A stretch of 48,627 bases of DNA from Rheinheimera pleomorphica (GTDB lineage Bacteria > Pseudomonadota > Gammaproteobacteria > Enterobacterales > Alteromonadaceae): NCBI RefSeq assembly GCF_011634895.1, contig NZ_SIRR01000004.1, positions 1 to 48,627 on the forward strand. Direction: 5' to 3'. The position numbers and the translations under genes are program-made. Shown here piece by piece: positions 1 to 10,010 of this stretch (its first letter is position 1; each line of letters starts with the position of its first letter). The notes beneath the pieces are model-generated. The model was not told the origin of the DNA, searched no databases, and was given only the letters and a program-made list of their open reading frames with translations.

Positions 1-2079
1 CCCTGCCGTCAGTTGCCCATCATGACTGCTGCGGCTTTGCATCACAAAATCGCCCTGCACCAGCACATAATCAGCGTCATAGGTCATGACCAGCTGGCCG
101 GTGCTTTCAGCATAGCCTTCGGTTTCCAACCGTTGCTGCAGGCGATAATCGCCAGCAACTTTTACCTGGCCTTCGTTAATCTGTAAAACACCTGCGCTTT
201 GAATAAGATCACCCTCTACTGTCAGGGTAAAGCCGTTCAGGTTAAGGCTACTTGCAAGATACAAATCGCCATAAATTGTCGTGTCAGACGTAAGCTCGGC
301 AACGCAGCCTAACTTTACATGGGCAGAAAAGTGGCCGCTAAAATAGCAAAAGCCAAACTCTGATAACCGGATATCAATAATTTCGGTTACCCCAGCCAAA
401 CCTGCCAGGCTGGGATCGGTGCCTTGCAACAACTCTTGCAGATTGGTAAAACCATCGTTATCCGGGTCATCAGAGGCCAGCATAGATAAATCGTTAAAGT
501 AACGATGCTCCCAGTCGTCAGGCAAACCATCATTATCCGTGTCAAAGGCATCAACCACATACAAAGATGTCGTAGCTGATGTCAGCTCTGCAGCCGTAAA
601 AGCCAGTTCAACTGTTTGATTAGCGGACACCTTATTCAACACATCTCGTACTGCCAGAGATACGTTATACGCTTTACAATCGCCGGATATTTGCTGATAG
701 CCATTAAAAGATACTGAAGTGTATGTCCAGCTCATGCCAGGGTTTTTAAGTAAGACATAGCCACTGTGCAGCGTATCGCCGCAGGCATGCACAGTGAAAT
801 GCAGTGGCTGCTGCGCTATTTCTGCCGGCACATCTAAAACCGTTAATGCCGATAGTCGGGGTTCAAACACCAACAAATCGTCAGCAAAATGTTTTTTGCC
901 ATCTTTGGTGCTTACCCTGGCTGATACCAACATACTCTGCTGATACGGCTGCAAGTTAAAAACAAAGGTTTTCACTTTTGTGTGATCTGTGCTGCCATCA
1001 ACAGCCAGCACGCCAGACACATTAGCAGCATAATGGGCAAATAACGCTTTGCCATCTAACCAGAACTCCACTGCGTCTACCTGGCCGAAGCGACTGCCGT
1101 CGGCAACATCATCAGGTAAATGCACAATAAAAGTATTTGGCCGGTCAACAACCGGGCTGCGCACCAGGTTTAAATTAAAGCTACTTTGTACCGGCGTATC
1201 CTGACTATCAGCGGGATAAACCATTGCAGCCGATACTTCAAGCACAGCCGGACAACCTACTAGCACAAAGATGGCACAGGGCGTAGTTTCTCTGCGGTAT
1301 GCCCTCATATTGTGCAAATTGGCGGCTGTTAAACCCTTCTCACGTTGCCAGATATCAACAATAATGTCCTGGATAACCAGCTTGGCCCACTGCCCACTGG
1401 CAATATCATTGGCTTGTTCCTGTGCATATAAGGATCTTAAAATCGCGACCGCAGCCTGAGCATGCTGATATGCCTCCAGGGTTTCAGGCCCCAGGTTGTA
1501 AAGTGCAGCAATAAAATCAGCAAGTTCATTTACTTTACTCACTTTAGACCTAATCACCGTCAGCTGATTATCCAGCTCATACACAGAGTTTCTGTTGCCG
1601 CTGGCCAAATCAACCAGGCTATTACGCAAAACTAACGCATCTGTTAATACCAAAGGGTCTTTAGTAATAGCATGTAGCTGTGCCGCCACTTTACCAATGT
1701 TCTGCACCTGGCTGGCCAGACCAATAATGTGCTGCATTTGTTCGGCAGACTGAATAGTTGTGCTAATACCCAGAAGCGACGTTGCCAGGCCCGCGCGGCT
1801 GGCAAAAACGTCATTGTAGTAAATAGCGTCTACGGTTCTTATTAACATACCCGGGTCGTTCACATCATAACCAATCTCTTGGTCAACAATGTCGTACAAT
1901 GCCCGTATAGTTCCCCTGGCGTTGTCAGCAACCTGCCGTGAGCTTTGATTTGCCGCCGAACCTAATGCCTCCAGTTGCACTGAATAAATATCAATAGCGG
2001 TTTTTACAGAAGCACTGGCCGGTAAAGCAACCATCTGCAGCAATACAACCATACTTAGTATGACAACACTCCGTAACAT
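1..2079 (-). CDS. Large secreted protein with calcium-binding-type repeats (partial)
   Basis: The frame is open from an ATG at 2079 to the window edge (693 codons, no stop), so the C-terminus is missing. An AAGGGA ribosome-binding site lies 6 nt before the ATG. The N-terminus is a signal peptide (MLRSVVILSMVVLLQ... ending ALPASAS), so the product is exported. A helical region of about 180 residues follows, then beta-rich segments. Near residue 530 there is a thrombospondin type 3-like stretch (DTDNDGLPDDWE, then DPDNDGFTNLQE and GTDP), which binds calcium in related surface proteins. The last 90 visible residues contain alternating short beta motifs (for example VKVAGDYRL and VLVQGDFVMQS), which I recall from large repetitive secreted proteins in other bacteria. 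No catalytic motif is visible. Substrate and function are unknown; a surface or adhesive role is inferred. Confidence 0.8.
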   Translation of the reverse strand, partial: MLRSVVILSMVVLLQMVALPASASVKTAIDIYSVQLEALGSAANQSSRQVADNARGTIRALYDIVDQEIGYDVNDPGMLIRTVDAIYYNDVFASRAGLATSLLGISTTIQSAEQMQHIIGLASQVQNIGKVAAQLHAITKDPLVLTDALVLRNSLVDLASGNRNSVYELDNQLTVIRSKVSKVNELADFIAALYNLGPETLEAYQHAQAAVAILRSLYAQEQANDIASGQWAKLVIQDIIVDIWQREKGLTAANLHNMRAYRRETTPCAIFVLVGCPAVLEVSAAMVYPADSQDTPVQSSFNLNLVRSPVVDRPNTFIVHLPDDVADGSRFGQVDAVEFWLDGKALFAHYAANVSGVLAVDGSTDHTKVKTFVFNLQPYQQSMLVSARVSTKDGKKHFADDLLVFEPRLSALTVLDVPAEIAQQPLHFTVHACGDTLHSGYVLLKNPGMSWTYTSVSFNGYQQISGDCKAYNVSLAVRDVLNKVSANQTVELAFTAAELTSATTSLYVVDAFDTDNDGLPDDWEHRYFNDLSMLASDDPDNDGFTNLQELLQGTDPSLAGLAGVTEIIDIRLSEFGFCYFSGHFSAHVKLGCVAELTSDTTIYGDLYLASSLNLNGFTLTVEGDLIQSAGVLQINEGQVKVAGDYRLQQRLETEGYAESTGQLVMTYDADYVLVQGDFVMQSRSSHDGQLTAG

Positions 2080-2105
2080 CTCTATTCCCTTAACTGCAAA
2101 CGACT

Positions 2106-2167
2106 GCCTGTGCACTGAGCTGCACTATGGCGCCTTTAGCCACATAATCCGCGCAGTTGCTACCACA
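2106..2167 (-). pseudogene. Fossil fragment of an InlB-type repeat coding sequence
   Basis: These 62 bases match 7375-7436, inside the ELWxxDGT-like gene, with 5 mismatches and no gaps. There they encode the Cys-rich part of an InlB-type repeat (about residues 854-874). Here the piece has no start or continuing frame and lies 54 bp beyond the stop of the 1510-residue gene. The 11 bases at 2101-2111 also match 6945-6955, the sequence just downstream of the ELWxxDGT-like gene. The fragment is therefore probably what remains after an internal deletion in a lost paralogue. Confidence 0.6.
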
Positions 2168-2221
2168 CAATGATGGCGAGCTGAGAAATTCATTTTTCAG
2201 TTCGCCTTGCCTTTCCTACAT

Positions 2222-5200
2222 TCAATTTTTTTCAATTGCCGGCAGAATCAAAAATAAAATATTGCGCCTACGTTCACGCTTTTTAGCAGCAGTTATCACC
2301 TGGATATATTCAGGACTGCTACCGCTTATCTGCGATGTATTATAAGCTCTGACGCGGTAATAATACGGCCATTGACTATTTAATTCTTTAACAACATAGG
2401 CGGTAGTATTGCCAACATCGAGATTATGATACCCCATAACCATTTCACTGAAGTCCGCATTCCACGCAACATCAAGCCTGTAGCCCGTTGCGCCTTCTAC
2501 CGACGACCAGTTCGCCGTAAAACGGTCAGCGGTAATATTCGTTGCCGGCAAAGCATCAGGTGCACCAATCATTGCCACCTGACTGTTTCGCACAAAACGA
2601 GCGCGCATTCCGTTACCTTCATAGGCAGAGCGAGTATCACCATCAAAAAAGTTTACAAACCAACGATGGTAAAATGGTTCAGTGCTACTTACCGTCGCCG
2701 ACCAAAAGTAGCCCGGCTGATTGGGAAAGGCGACGGCATCAATTGTTGGTTGCTCGTAATCGCCCTCACAGGCATCGGCATTATCTTTCCAATAGGCAGG
2801 CAGTTGTGAGCTGCAAAATACTAAGGACTGTAACTCTTCAATTGTTGGTAAACGCCAGTCTGACGCATTGGCAAAGCTAAAAGATTGGGCTAAATCCTGC
2901 GCCTGCGTTGCCGACAAAATAGCGCTCTCCCCCACACAACTACCGTCATACCATTGCTGGCCTATACTGCAACGCATCCACACTAAATCAGTGCTGCTAT
3001 CTGTTACCGTGCCATCGCTGTTAATCACATAACGCGGGTCGATAGGCTGGGGCATCGACAGTGTAACAATAACCACGGTCCCAAGTGGGTAATCACTAAC
3101 ATGGGCAGCGTTATAAGCCCGAACTCGAATAAAGTACATAGTTTCACTTTCTAAGCCACTGACCTGAAACTGTACTACATTGCCTGCATCCCTGTTGTGA
3201 TAACCTGGTACTGGCTGGGTTAATTCTGCATCAGTGAAAATATCAACAAGATACCCCTCAGCCATCAGCACCGCTTGCCAGGTAAGAACAAACCCATCGG
3301 GCATGATTGTGTCTGCTGATATAACCCCGGGAGGCGACAGCGGTAAGATCAGCGCTTGTATTGCAGAGTAATCACTTAGTCCCTGCGTATTGTAAGCCCT
3401 AAGTCTAAAGTAAAACGTTTGGCCGCCATCAAGTTCGTTTAACCGGTAATTAATGACCTTACCAACATCCAGATCTGCGAAGCTGGGCAACCTCTGGCTA
3501 AAATCTGCTGTTGTAGAAACATCTAGCAAATAGCCCTCAGCCCGTTCATCTGGATACCAGTTAAGCGTGGCGCCTTCAGAGGTAATATCTGACGCCGGCA
3601 GCAGAACAGGCGGCCTTGGCTCAGTGAATGCAAAATTCGCCACGACACTTTTATCCGCATCCATTAAGACAGTACAATATGGTTGTGCTCCACTACAAGC
3701 ACCTGACCAACCGGTAAAATTGCTGCCATCCAACTCATAAGCAAACAAACTGACATAAGTTTGTTCCGGCATCTCTACATGACATTCTGTCAGACAGCTT
3801 TCATTAAATTGGTAACTGGCAACCTTCCCTGCTACACCGGCAACCTGAATGGCTAAGTCAAAACGTTGTGCTGGCGCCGCATAGTTAACCGTTACCTGCT
3901 GCGCCTGATCCATTTGCACTTGACATATCCGTTGCTGGCCGGCAAAAGCGCAGGCACCGCCCCATGATTGAAAAATAGCATCAGCCCTATCTTCAGCATA
4001 TAAGGTCACTACGGTGTTCTGCGAATAGCGCATTTGACAGCTTTCACCACAAGTGATACCAACGGGAACACTGCGAACAAAGCCAGCTGCGGCTGTAAAC
4101 TCAACTGTTAGCGGGTAGGTAACTGCCGGGTCCGGCACATCGACATAAGGTAATAAGGTGACAACCCACTCTTCTGCCGGATAAGATTTAAACATTTGCT
4201 GTGCATAATCTGACAGTTTCCCACCATTACCGTTGTCGCCAGTAGTTCCCCAGGCCCACTGCAAGTAGCTGTCAACCACCTGATTTGGCAATAAGCTTGC
4301 TGCCCAACCCGATAACCCGGGTTGATCTAATAAACGATAAATCATCGAATTTACATCACGATATTGCACTGAATAAAACAATAAATCGGCCATCCGATAT
4401 TGGGTGTAGGAGGTTTCAGTAACGGATAGTTGACGCGCACTTTGAAACAGAAGCGCTAATTTAGCAGACATTACCAACTCATAATCTGCAGCAGTACCCG
4501 CCACGGAAGAGTAATAACCCGCAGACTGGTAAATTTCAAAGCCTGCATATATTAACGCTCCGGGAATAGCCAATTTAGCGCCCAGCAAAGCGACACTTTT
4601 TGCCAAAGCTGGAGAACCTTTTGCCGCTGCCACATATAGCATGTGAGCATACTTCGCTTGCGCCAGGCTAGAGGCAAAGCCGTAGGTTGACAAAATACCA
4701 TTTCGAAAGCTGTCAACATTACTTACCCATGACGCTAATTTTTTAGCGTAAGCATCCGGAGCGGTGATAGTGTCACGTAAATTTGCTATGGCCAGATGTA
4801 ATGCCGGATCAGTGGAACGCGGCGCTATTTGCTGTTCCAGGAACTGGACAAACTGCAACGAGACTGAGGCCTGCATTAGTACGCCGGCTAAAGATTCCAA
4901 TAAAAATTGCTTTTGCTGATCTGCTTCCCCCATACTTTTTAAACTTAACACCAGATTGGTCAAATTTGATAAATCAGCAAGATCTGCGGAGGGGACTAAA
5001 AATGATGCCACCTGCAACAACTCCGTGGCACCAGTAAATACATTGGGTCGTGATGGCAATGTGTTTTGTTGAATATCAGTAAACAATTGATTTAATAGGT
5101 CTTCAATCTTTTGTTCGGATAATTGTGGGTAAATTTGCTGCAACGCTTGATAAATATTGTGTTTGTAACTTGAACCGTGCCAACGCTTACCAAAGCGACC

Positions 5201-6754
5201 AACATAATCCTGCATGGTCACAGCTTCAAACAAGATTTGATAATACATAGCCTCACGTTCAACCGGGTCATCAAGTTGCTCCAGCAAGGCGTTAAAGCTG
5301 CTTTGTGACTGATATACCGTATTAGGAATAGGCCACTCAGTCTGGTCAAAAGGCAACATATGATAACCAAAGTCTTGCAGGTTCAACAAATGTACAGCCG
5401 GAGGTTCATCCTTCCAGGCAAGCCAGGCCAGGCGCGCTATTTCATTTGCCGTTAACGGTAACTCACTTTCATAATGAATAGACTGCAGTGCGCCTTGCCC
5501 GGTGCCAAGATTAAAATCTAAAAACCTATCGCCGCGCTCAACCGCTTGCACTTCGGCCAGCTTAACGCCCAGCTTTACATCCTGTCCTTTATAGCGAATC
5601 ACCACTTCATCATCATAAGACACGCCGGTCGATATCGCAGTCATCACATTACTCAGCTTTGGATTAGGGTAAGATGCGTCGCCGCTAAAAGGCGCATTTT
5701 GCCCGATATCTGTAACTTCGCTTCTTAAATAGTACCTGCCTGGCCGCGGAACCTGCCAACTAAATGATGGTGTAGTGTACTCCTGCTGTGGAGCAAGTTC
5801 AGGGGGGTAAAACTGGGTATAAGTGATAAGTTCATCACTATCGGCATCATAAACGCCCAATTCAACGCGAAACAGCCCTGTCGCACCTAAATTACGAACA
5901 ACAGCATAGGAGCGAGTTAATTCCCCCACTGTTAGCAATGTGTCTGATAGCACTGAGGAGACGACCCCGGCATTGTAGCTTTGGGCGTTAAACGTTACCC
6001 AGGCACCGGTCCGCGGGTTTGTATAGCTGCTGTTACCCGCAAAAACATCACCGCCGGGGCTTAGTACCGTAGCCCGCACCCGGTATTCTGCCGCTTGCGT
6101 TGGTGTCCAAATTACAGTAAAGCTATAGGTATGATTGGTAGCAATTTCAACCGGTGTTTGCTGCTCAGTACTGAACACCGGCGTACTGCTGCCGCTTTTA
6201 AACACCTCTAATCTGAGCCTGAAAACCCCCGGAGCCCCCAGGTTTCGCATTGTTGCCCCAGGCCCGGCGCTCACACCAGTGCCTGCCGTTACTGCAGTGT
6301 TTTGAAACCCGACAGATTCAATACCGGCATTGTAGCTTTGGGCGTTAAACATTACCCAGGCCCCGGTCCGCGGGTTTGTATAGCTGCTGTTACCCGCAAA
6401 AACATCACCGCCGGGGCTTAGTACCGTAGCCCGCACCCGGTATTCTGCCGCTTCGGCCGGTGCCCAAATTGCAGTAAAGCTATAGGTATGATTGGTAGCA
6501 ATTTCAACCGGTGTTTGCTGCTCAGTACTGAACACCGGCGTACTGCTGCCGCTTTTAAACACCTCTAATCTGAGCCTGAAAACCCCCGGAGCCCCCAGGT
6601 TTCGCATTGTTGCCCCAGGCCCGGCGCTCACACCAGTGCCTGCCGTTACTGCAGTGTTTTGAAACCCGACAGATTCAATACCGGCATTGTAAGTAGCAGC
6701 CGTGCAATATAAAGGAAAAAGAACCCCAAGCAGGGCAAGTATTCTTTTAACCAT
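2222..6754 (-). CDS. Secreted multidomain protein: CARDB-like repeats, InlB-type repeats, Fn3 and DUF1566
   Basis: The ATG at 6754 is chosen over an in-frame GTG at 6760 because a GGAG lies 5 nt before it; the protein has 1510 residues. A signal peptide (MVKRILALLGVLFPLYCTA) is followed by two nearly identical 119-residue beta-sandwich repeats (22-259) and a third diverged copy (to about 370), all resembling CARDB-type domains. A long mostly helical region follows to about 890. Then come two Cys-containing InlB-type repeats (GWSGAC pattern), two Fn3-like domains (RLRAYNTQGLSDYS pattern), a DUF1566/Lcl-C-type domain (DWRLPTIEELQSLVF, then FWSAT) and a third Fn3-like domain. The C-terminus is basic then hydrophobic (RERRRNILFLILP), like the tails of the two upstream proteins. 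The domain types are recognised; an adhesin or surface scaffold role is inferred. It is 229 bp from the upstream gene, so it may have its own promoter. Confidence 0.85.
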   Translation of the reverse strand: MVKRILALLGVLFPLYCTAATYNAGIESVGFQNTAVTAGTGVSAGPGATMRNLGAPGVFRLRLEVFKSGSSTPVFSTEQQTPVEIATNHTYSFTAIWAPAEAAEYRVRATVLSPGGDVFAGNSSYTNPRTGAWVMFNAQSYNAGIESVGFQNTAVTAGTGVSAGPGATMRNLGAPGVFRLRLEVFKSGSSTPVFSTEQQTPVEIATNHTYSFTVIWTPTQAAEYRVRATVLSPGGDVFAGNSSYTNPRTGAWVTFNAQSYNAGVVSSVLSDTLLTVGELTRSYAVVRNLGATGLFRVELGVYDADSDELITYTQFYPPELAPQQEYTTPSFSWQVPRPGRYYLRSEVTDIGQNAPFSGDASYPNPKLSNVMTAISTGVSYDDEVVIRYKGQDVKLGVKLAEVQAVERGDRFLDFNLGTGQGALQSIHYESELPLTANEIARLAWLAWKDEPPAVHLLNLQDFGYHMLPFDQTEWPIPNTVYQSQSSFNALLEQLDDPVEREAMYYQILFEAVTMQDYVGRFGKRWHGSSYKHNIYQALQQIYPQLSEQKIEDLLNQLFTDIQQNTLPSRPNVFTGATELLQVASFLVPSADLADLSNLTNLVLSLKSMGEADQQKQFLLESLAGVLMQASVSLQFVQFLEQQIAPRSTDPALHLAIANLRDTITAPDAYAKKLASWVSNVDSFRNGILSTYGFASSLAQAKYAHMLYVAAAKGSPALAKSVALLGAKLAIPGALIYAGFEIYQSAGYYSSVAGTAADYELVMSAKLALLFQSARQLSVTETSYTQYRMADLLFYSVQYRDVNSMIYRLLDQPGLSGWAASLLPNQVVDSYLQWAWGTTGDNGNGGKLSDYAQQMFKSYPAEEWVVTLLPYVDVPDPAVTYPLTVEFTAAAGFVRSVPVGITCGESCQMRYSQNTVVTLYAEDRADAIFQSWGGACAFAGQQRICQVQMDQAQQVTVNYAAPAQRFDLAIQVAGVAGKVASYQFNESCLTECHVEMPEQTYVSLFAYELDGSNFTGWSGACSGAQPYCTVLMDADKSVVANFAFTEPRPPVLLPASDITSEGATLNWYPDERAEGYLLDVSTTADFSQRLPSFADLDVGKVINYRLNELDGGQTFYFRLRAYNTQGLSDYSAIQALILPLSPPGVISADTIMPDGFVLTWQAVLMAEGYLVDIFTDAELTQPVPGYHNRDAGNVVQFQVSGLESETMYFIRVRAYNAAHVSDYPLGTVVIVTLSMPQPIDPRYVINSDGTVTDSSTDLVWMRCSIGQQWYDGSCVGESAILSATQAQDLAQSFSFANASDWRLPTIEELQSLVFCSSQLPAYWKDNADACEGDYEQPTIDAVAFPNQPGYFWSATVSSTEPFYHRWFVNFFDGDTRSAYEGNGMRARFVRNSQVAMIGAPDALPATNITADRFTANWSSVEGATGYRLDVAWNADFSEMVMGYHNLDVGNTTAYVVKELNSQWPYYYRVRAYNTSQISGSSPEYIQVITAAKKRERRRNILFLILPAIEKN
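5978..6691 (-). repeat. Tandem 357-bp duplication inside the CARDB-like repeat gene
   Basis: Two adjacent in-frame 357-bp units (6335-6691 and 5978-6334) encode residues 22-140 and 141-259. Reading them side by side I count about 8 differences, 6 of them clustered near 6100 and 6460, so they are close to 98 percent identical. The duplication is recent, or has been kept uniform by gene conversion. Copy number could change by homologous recombination without breaking the frame. Confidence 0.9.
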
Positions 6755-6944
6755 AACCACTCCATGGCAAACAGATTAATCACACTTTATCAAACAGTAA
6801 GTGGCTGAGCATTTTAAGCTATAGCAGCACATTATTTAATCAGCTGATGATATTAGCTCAGAAAAATAATAGCGTCATCAGTAAAGTAACAGCGCTATGT
6901 TAGACTTGGCTCTGTGTTTTTAATAGCAAAGCTCAGCTCGCAAT

Positions 6945-6972
6945 CGACTGCCTGTTACACGGCCAGCAGTCG
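6945..6972 (-). terminator. Hairpin downstream of the ELWxxDGT-like gene (weak terminator candidate)
   Basis: Perfect 7-bp arms (CGACTGC and GCAGTCG) enclose a 14-nt loop, starting 11 bp past the stop at 6984. No run of T follows on the minus strand, so intrinsic termination is uncertain. The outer arm recurs at 2101-2111 beside the fossil fragment. Confidence 0.35.
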
Positions 6973-6983
6973 CCGATGAGCGT

Positions 6984-9900
6984 TTACTCGGCGAAGGCAG
7001 CCAACAACCACAGCGGAAACTTACGCCGGCTACTGCGGTAAAATGTTACGCCAAGGCTGCAGCTTTGGGTAATAATACCGGTTTCGTAGGTGTGTTCATC
7101 CAGCCAGGTCCCGGCGGGGCAATCCCCGGTAATAGTCGCTTTAACAGCGTAGCCGCGCGAGGGATTTAGCGTTAAGGTGACGGTTTGCCCCTCTGCGGTT
7201 ACCTGCGAGGTACTGGCTATTACCTCACCGCGGCCATCTTGCTCAATAACAATGTCATAGCGAATGGGCGCAAAAATGGCCCTGATATGTTTATCGCTGT
7301 CTGCTGTGACGCTACAGTGCGCCCCTTCAGCAAGACAATCGCCCTGCCAGGCCATAAATTTAAAGCCGTCAGCGGCCTGCGCACTAAGCTGCACTATGGC
7401 ACCTTTAGCCAAATAATCCGCGCAGTTGCTGCCACAGGTTATTTTGCTGTTACTGGCGCTAACGCTGCCGGCACCATTAAAATCAGTGGAAATTTTCACA
7501 TAGTCAGGGTTATCGCCATATAACATCGCAGCACTACTTTTAATCCTGCCCGGCTGACGCTGAACCTCGGTCCAGATATCACCATTAAGCACAGCAAAAC
7601 GCGGGTAACCTGCACCAATATCCGCTATTGCTTCACTGTAGTACGTCAGACGTAAGCTGAAGTCCGCCGCAGAGCCGCTTAACGGCGTTTGCCACAGCTG
7701 GCTCGGAAGTTGCCAACGCCCGCTGTGCCCTGGCACATACAGTTGGTTCGCATCCAAATTAAATGGCACCCCCAGCCCCGGGCGACCATAAGAATCGGTA
7801 ACAAAGTCTTGTGGTAAGCTGACCAGCGTCATCTCATCTAAGCCCAGCATATAACGGGCACCGTTGTTAAAGTAAGTAATGTAGGCGCGGTCTGCTACCA
7901 GGTTAAAGCTGTCTATTAGCGGCAATGGCATGCCTTCAAGCTGGTACAGGCTACCGTCGGTCACATCGATCAGACACAAGGCATTGAAGCAGTTATACGC
8001 ATAGTAGCGTTGTTGCCACACTGGCACCTGTTGCTGTTCAATCAACGCCGCATCTTCAGCTATAAGCTGTCGCTGGCCATTGGTTAAGTTAATCAGGTTC
8101 AACGCAGTGCCATGGTGCAGGCCGCCTTCGAAAAATGACTCGTAAAAAAGCACATCCTGCAGCAGATGAAATTGATGCGCCCCGCTACCATCCGCTTGCA
8201 TATTGTCCACGGCAAGCTGCGTTTGCCCTGCCTCATCCAGCCAAACCAGCGCGGTTTTAACCTTATAACCCCAGCCGTTATCGTTTAGCTCATTCGACTG
8301 ATATTTCAATACCGCATAATACTTATGCTGATAGATAAAAGCGTAGATAACCTCTTTATCTCTGCGGTAATCCAACGGCTCAACGCTGATGTTATAAAGC
8401 TGTTTATAGCTATTATCCGGGATATGAAACAGGCCAACGACAATATCGTCTGTTTCATTCTGCTGCGCTGTAACAAACACATTATCGTTATGGCCAAGCA
8501 GGCTAAACACACGCTGCACCCCGGGTTCGCTGGTGCCAAGCGGCATGGCAGGCAGCGGTACAGGCTGCAGGTCGGGGCTCTCTACTTTAAATAAACTGGG
8601 GCCAAAGGTGTTGTCAGCATTAGGGATGTCAGTTGTATTAGCCGTAAAAAATAACCGGCCATTATGGGTGGTAAAGTTAGCCGGTGCGCTACTTTTAGGG
8701 CTAGTGTTAATATCGGTCAGCTGCACAGCGCCCTCACCCGGCCGGTAGCGCCACAACTCGACCCCGTTTTCATTACGGCCAGGAAAATACCAGGCCCCGT
8801 CAGCATAACTTACTGCATTACCCTGGCGTTGATACAGTGGCAGCAAATCATCTGGCCCGGCGTCAAAGTTAACCAGGCCTGCCTGATCCCAGATGCCATG
8901 ACGGTAAAAAACCTTGCCTGCCACCACTGTCATATCTGACAGCACGCCTGAATTATTTGTGTAATCTGTGCCGTCAATTAACAGCCGGCCAAGATTGCTG
9001 ATTTGATAAGACGATAAATCAAAAAACCACAGCCCGGCGGGGCTGCCGGCTTGCAGCAAAATACCGGGCCGGGCCTGATACTCAAAATATTTGGCTGCTT
9101 TAAAATACTGCTGTTGTGCCAGTAACTGCGTCAAGGCCGGTGCCGTTATTGGTTCGACGCTACCCGTAGCCGGATTCAGTTTACCCAGGTAAATGTCAGC
9201 ATTTGGCTGAAAAAACATCGTGCTTAACAGCAGCACTTCACCGCCTGGCGTAGTGATAAAACGATGCTGATTAAACTCAACCCCGGCTGAATTAACCGGC
9301 AAAACCGATGTCACAACGCCGGAATTTATATTAAAGGTATTAACCACATTATTACTGCTGGCAAAACTGCCGTGATATATAACCGTTTCACCTGCTATGG
9401 CAATGCCGCCACCAAAGCCCGGGCCCCAGGGTTCAATATTAACCGGCGCATCAACCATGCTAAGCTGCTTAGTGGCGCAATTAAATATCACCAGGCGGGC
9501 TTGGTTATCGCTCCAGCTTAAAAACAGCACATGGTTATTGCCCGAATACAAGCCAGATGTAATAACCGTATTGGCGGGCAATTCCAGTTGCTGAAAATTA
9601 TCGTTTTCCATATAAAGCACAGACTGCTTATAGGCGGGGCCAAACGGGTCCTTCATCGTTAGCGCCCGGATAAAGAGCCCGGCACCACAGGGAACAATTT
9701 CAGGGTAAGATGATTCATCAACGCCGAACGCATTAGTGCTCTGGCGCAGCCTGGCAGCCAGGGCAGTTGAGTTAGTGGCAGGGTTATAGGCCCATAACTG
9801 CCAGCCATTCACCCCCTCATTGCCGGAAAAATACAGCTTATTGTTATGCCAGACAAAGCCTGGGGTCTGATAAACGCCGTCGGCGTCACTGCGCTGAAAA

Positions 9901-9995
9901 GCGTGCACGTTAAACACCTGCACGCCATAATCTGGCGCAGCCAACAAATAGCAGCTGTACAGCAGCACAATTGCCAAAAAGGTTGTCCTGGCCAT
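6984..9995 (-). CDS. Secreted ELWxxDGT-like beta-propeller protein with InlB-type repeat
   Basis: The ATG at 9995 has a strong AAGGGGG site. The 1003-residue product starts with a signal peptide (MARTTFLAIVLLYSCYLLA). Residues from about 30 to 800 hold repeated strands such as KLYFSGNEGVNGWQLWAYNP and NGVELWRYRPGEG, resembling ELWxxDGT repeats and probably folding as a beta-propeller. Around 830-905 lies an InlB-type repeat with paired cysteines (ITCGSNCADY, then MAWQGDC). About 80 residues with a CPAG-x-W-L motif follow, and the protein ends RRKFPLWLLAAFAE. The last two elements are shared with the RCC1 protein encoded 15 bp upstream, so the two genes are probably cotranscribed. No enzymatic motif is seen. 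A cell-surface binding or structural role is inferred from architecture only. Confidence 0.83.
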   Translation of the reverse strand: MARTTFLAIVLLYSCYLLAAPDYGVQVFNVHAFQRSDADGVYQTPGFVWHNNKLYFSGNEGVNGWQLWAYNPATNSTALAARLRQSTNAFGVDESSYPEIVPCGAGLFIRALTMKDPFGPAYKQSVLYMENDNFQQLELPANTVITSGLYSGNNHVLFLSWSDNQARLVIFNCATKQLSMVDAPVNIEPWGPGFGGGIAIAGETVIYHGSFASSNNVVNTFNINSGVVTSVLPVNSAGVEFNQHRFITTPGGEVLLLSTMFFQPNADIYLGKLNPATGSVEPITAPALTQLLAQQQYFKAAKYFEYQARPGILLQAGSPAGLWFFDLSSYQISNLGRLLIDGTDYTNNSGVLSDMTVVAGKVFYRHGIWDQAGLVNFDAGPDDLLPLYQRQGNAVSYADGAWYFPGRNENGVELWRYRPGEGAVQLTDINTSPKSSAPANFTTHNGRLFFTANTTDIPNADNTFGPSLFKVESPDLQPVPLPAMPLGTSEPGVQRVFSLLGHNDNVFVTAQQNETDDIVVGLFHIPDNSYKQLYNISVEPLDYRRDKEVIYAFIYQHKYYAVLKYQSNELNDNGWGYKVKTALVWLDEAGQTQLAVDNMQADGSGAHQFHLLQDVLFYESFFEGGLHHGTALNLINLTNGQRQLIAEDAALIEQQQVPVWQQRYYAYNCFNALCLIDVTDGSLYQLEGMPLPLIDSFNLVADRAYITYFNNGARYMLGLDEMTLVSLPQDFVTDSYGRPGLGVPFNLDANQLYVPGHSGRWQLPSQLWQTPLSGSAADFSLRLTYYSEAIADIGAGYPRFAVLNGDIWTEVQRQPGRIKSSAAMLYGDNPDYVKISTDFNGAGSVSASNSKITCGSNCADYLAKGAIVQLSAQAADGFKFMAWQGDCLAEGAHCSVTADSDKHIRAIFAPIRYDIVIEQDGRGEVIASTSQVTAEGQTVTLTLNPSRGYAVKATITGDCPAGTWLDEHTYETGIITQSCSLGVTFYRSSRRKFPLWLLAAFAE

Positions 9996-10010
9996 TTCTG
10001 CCCCCTTCGT

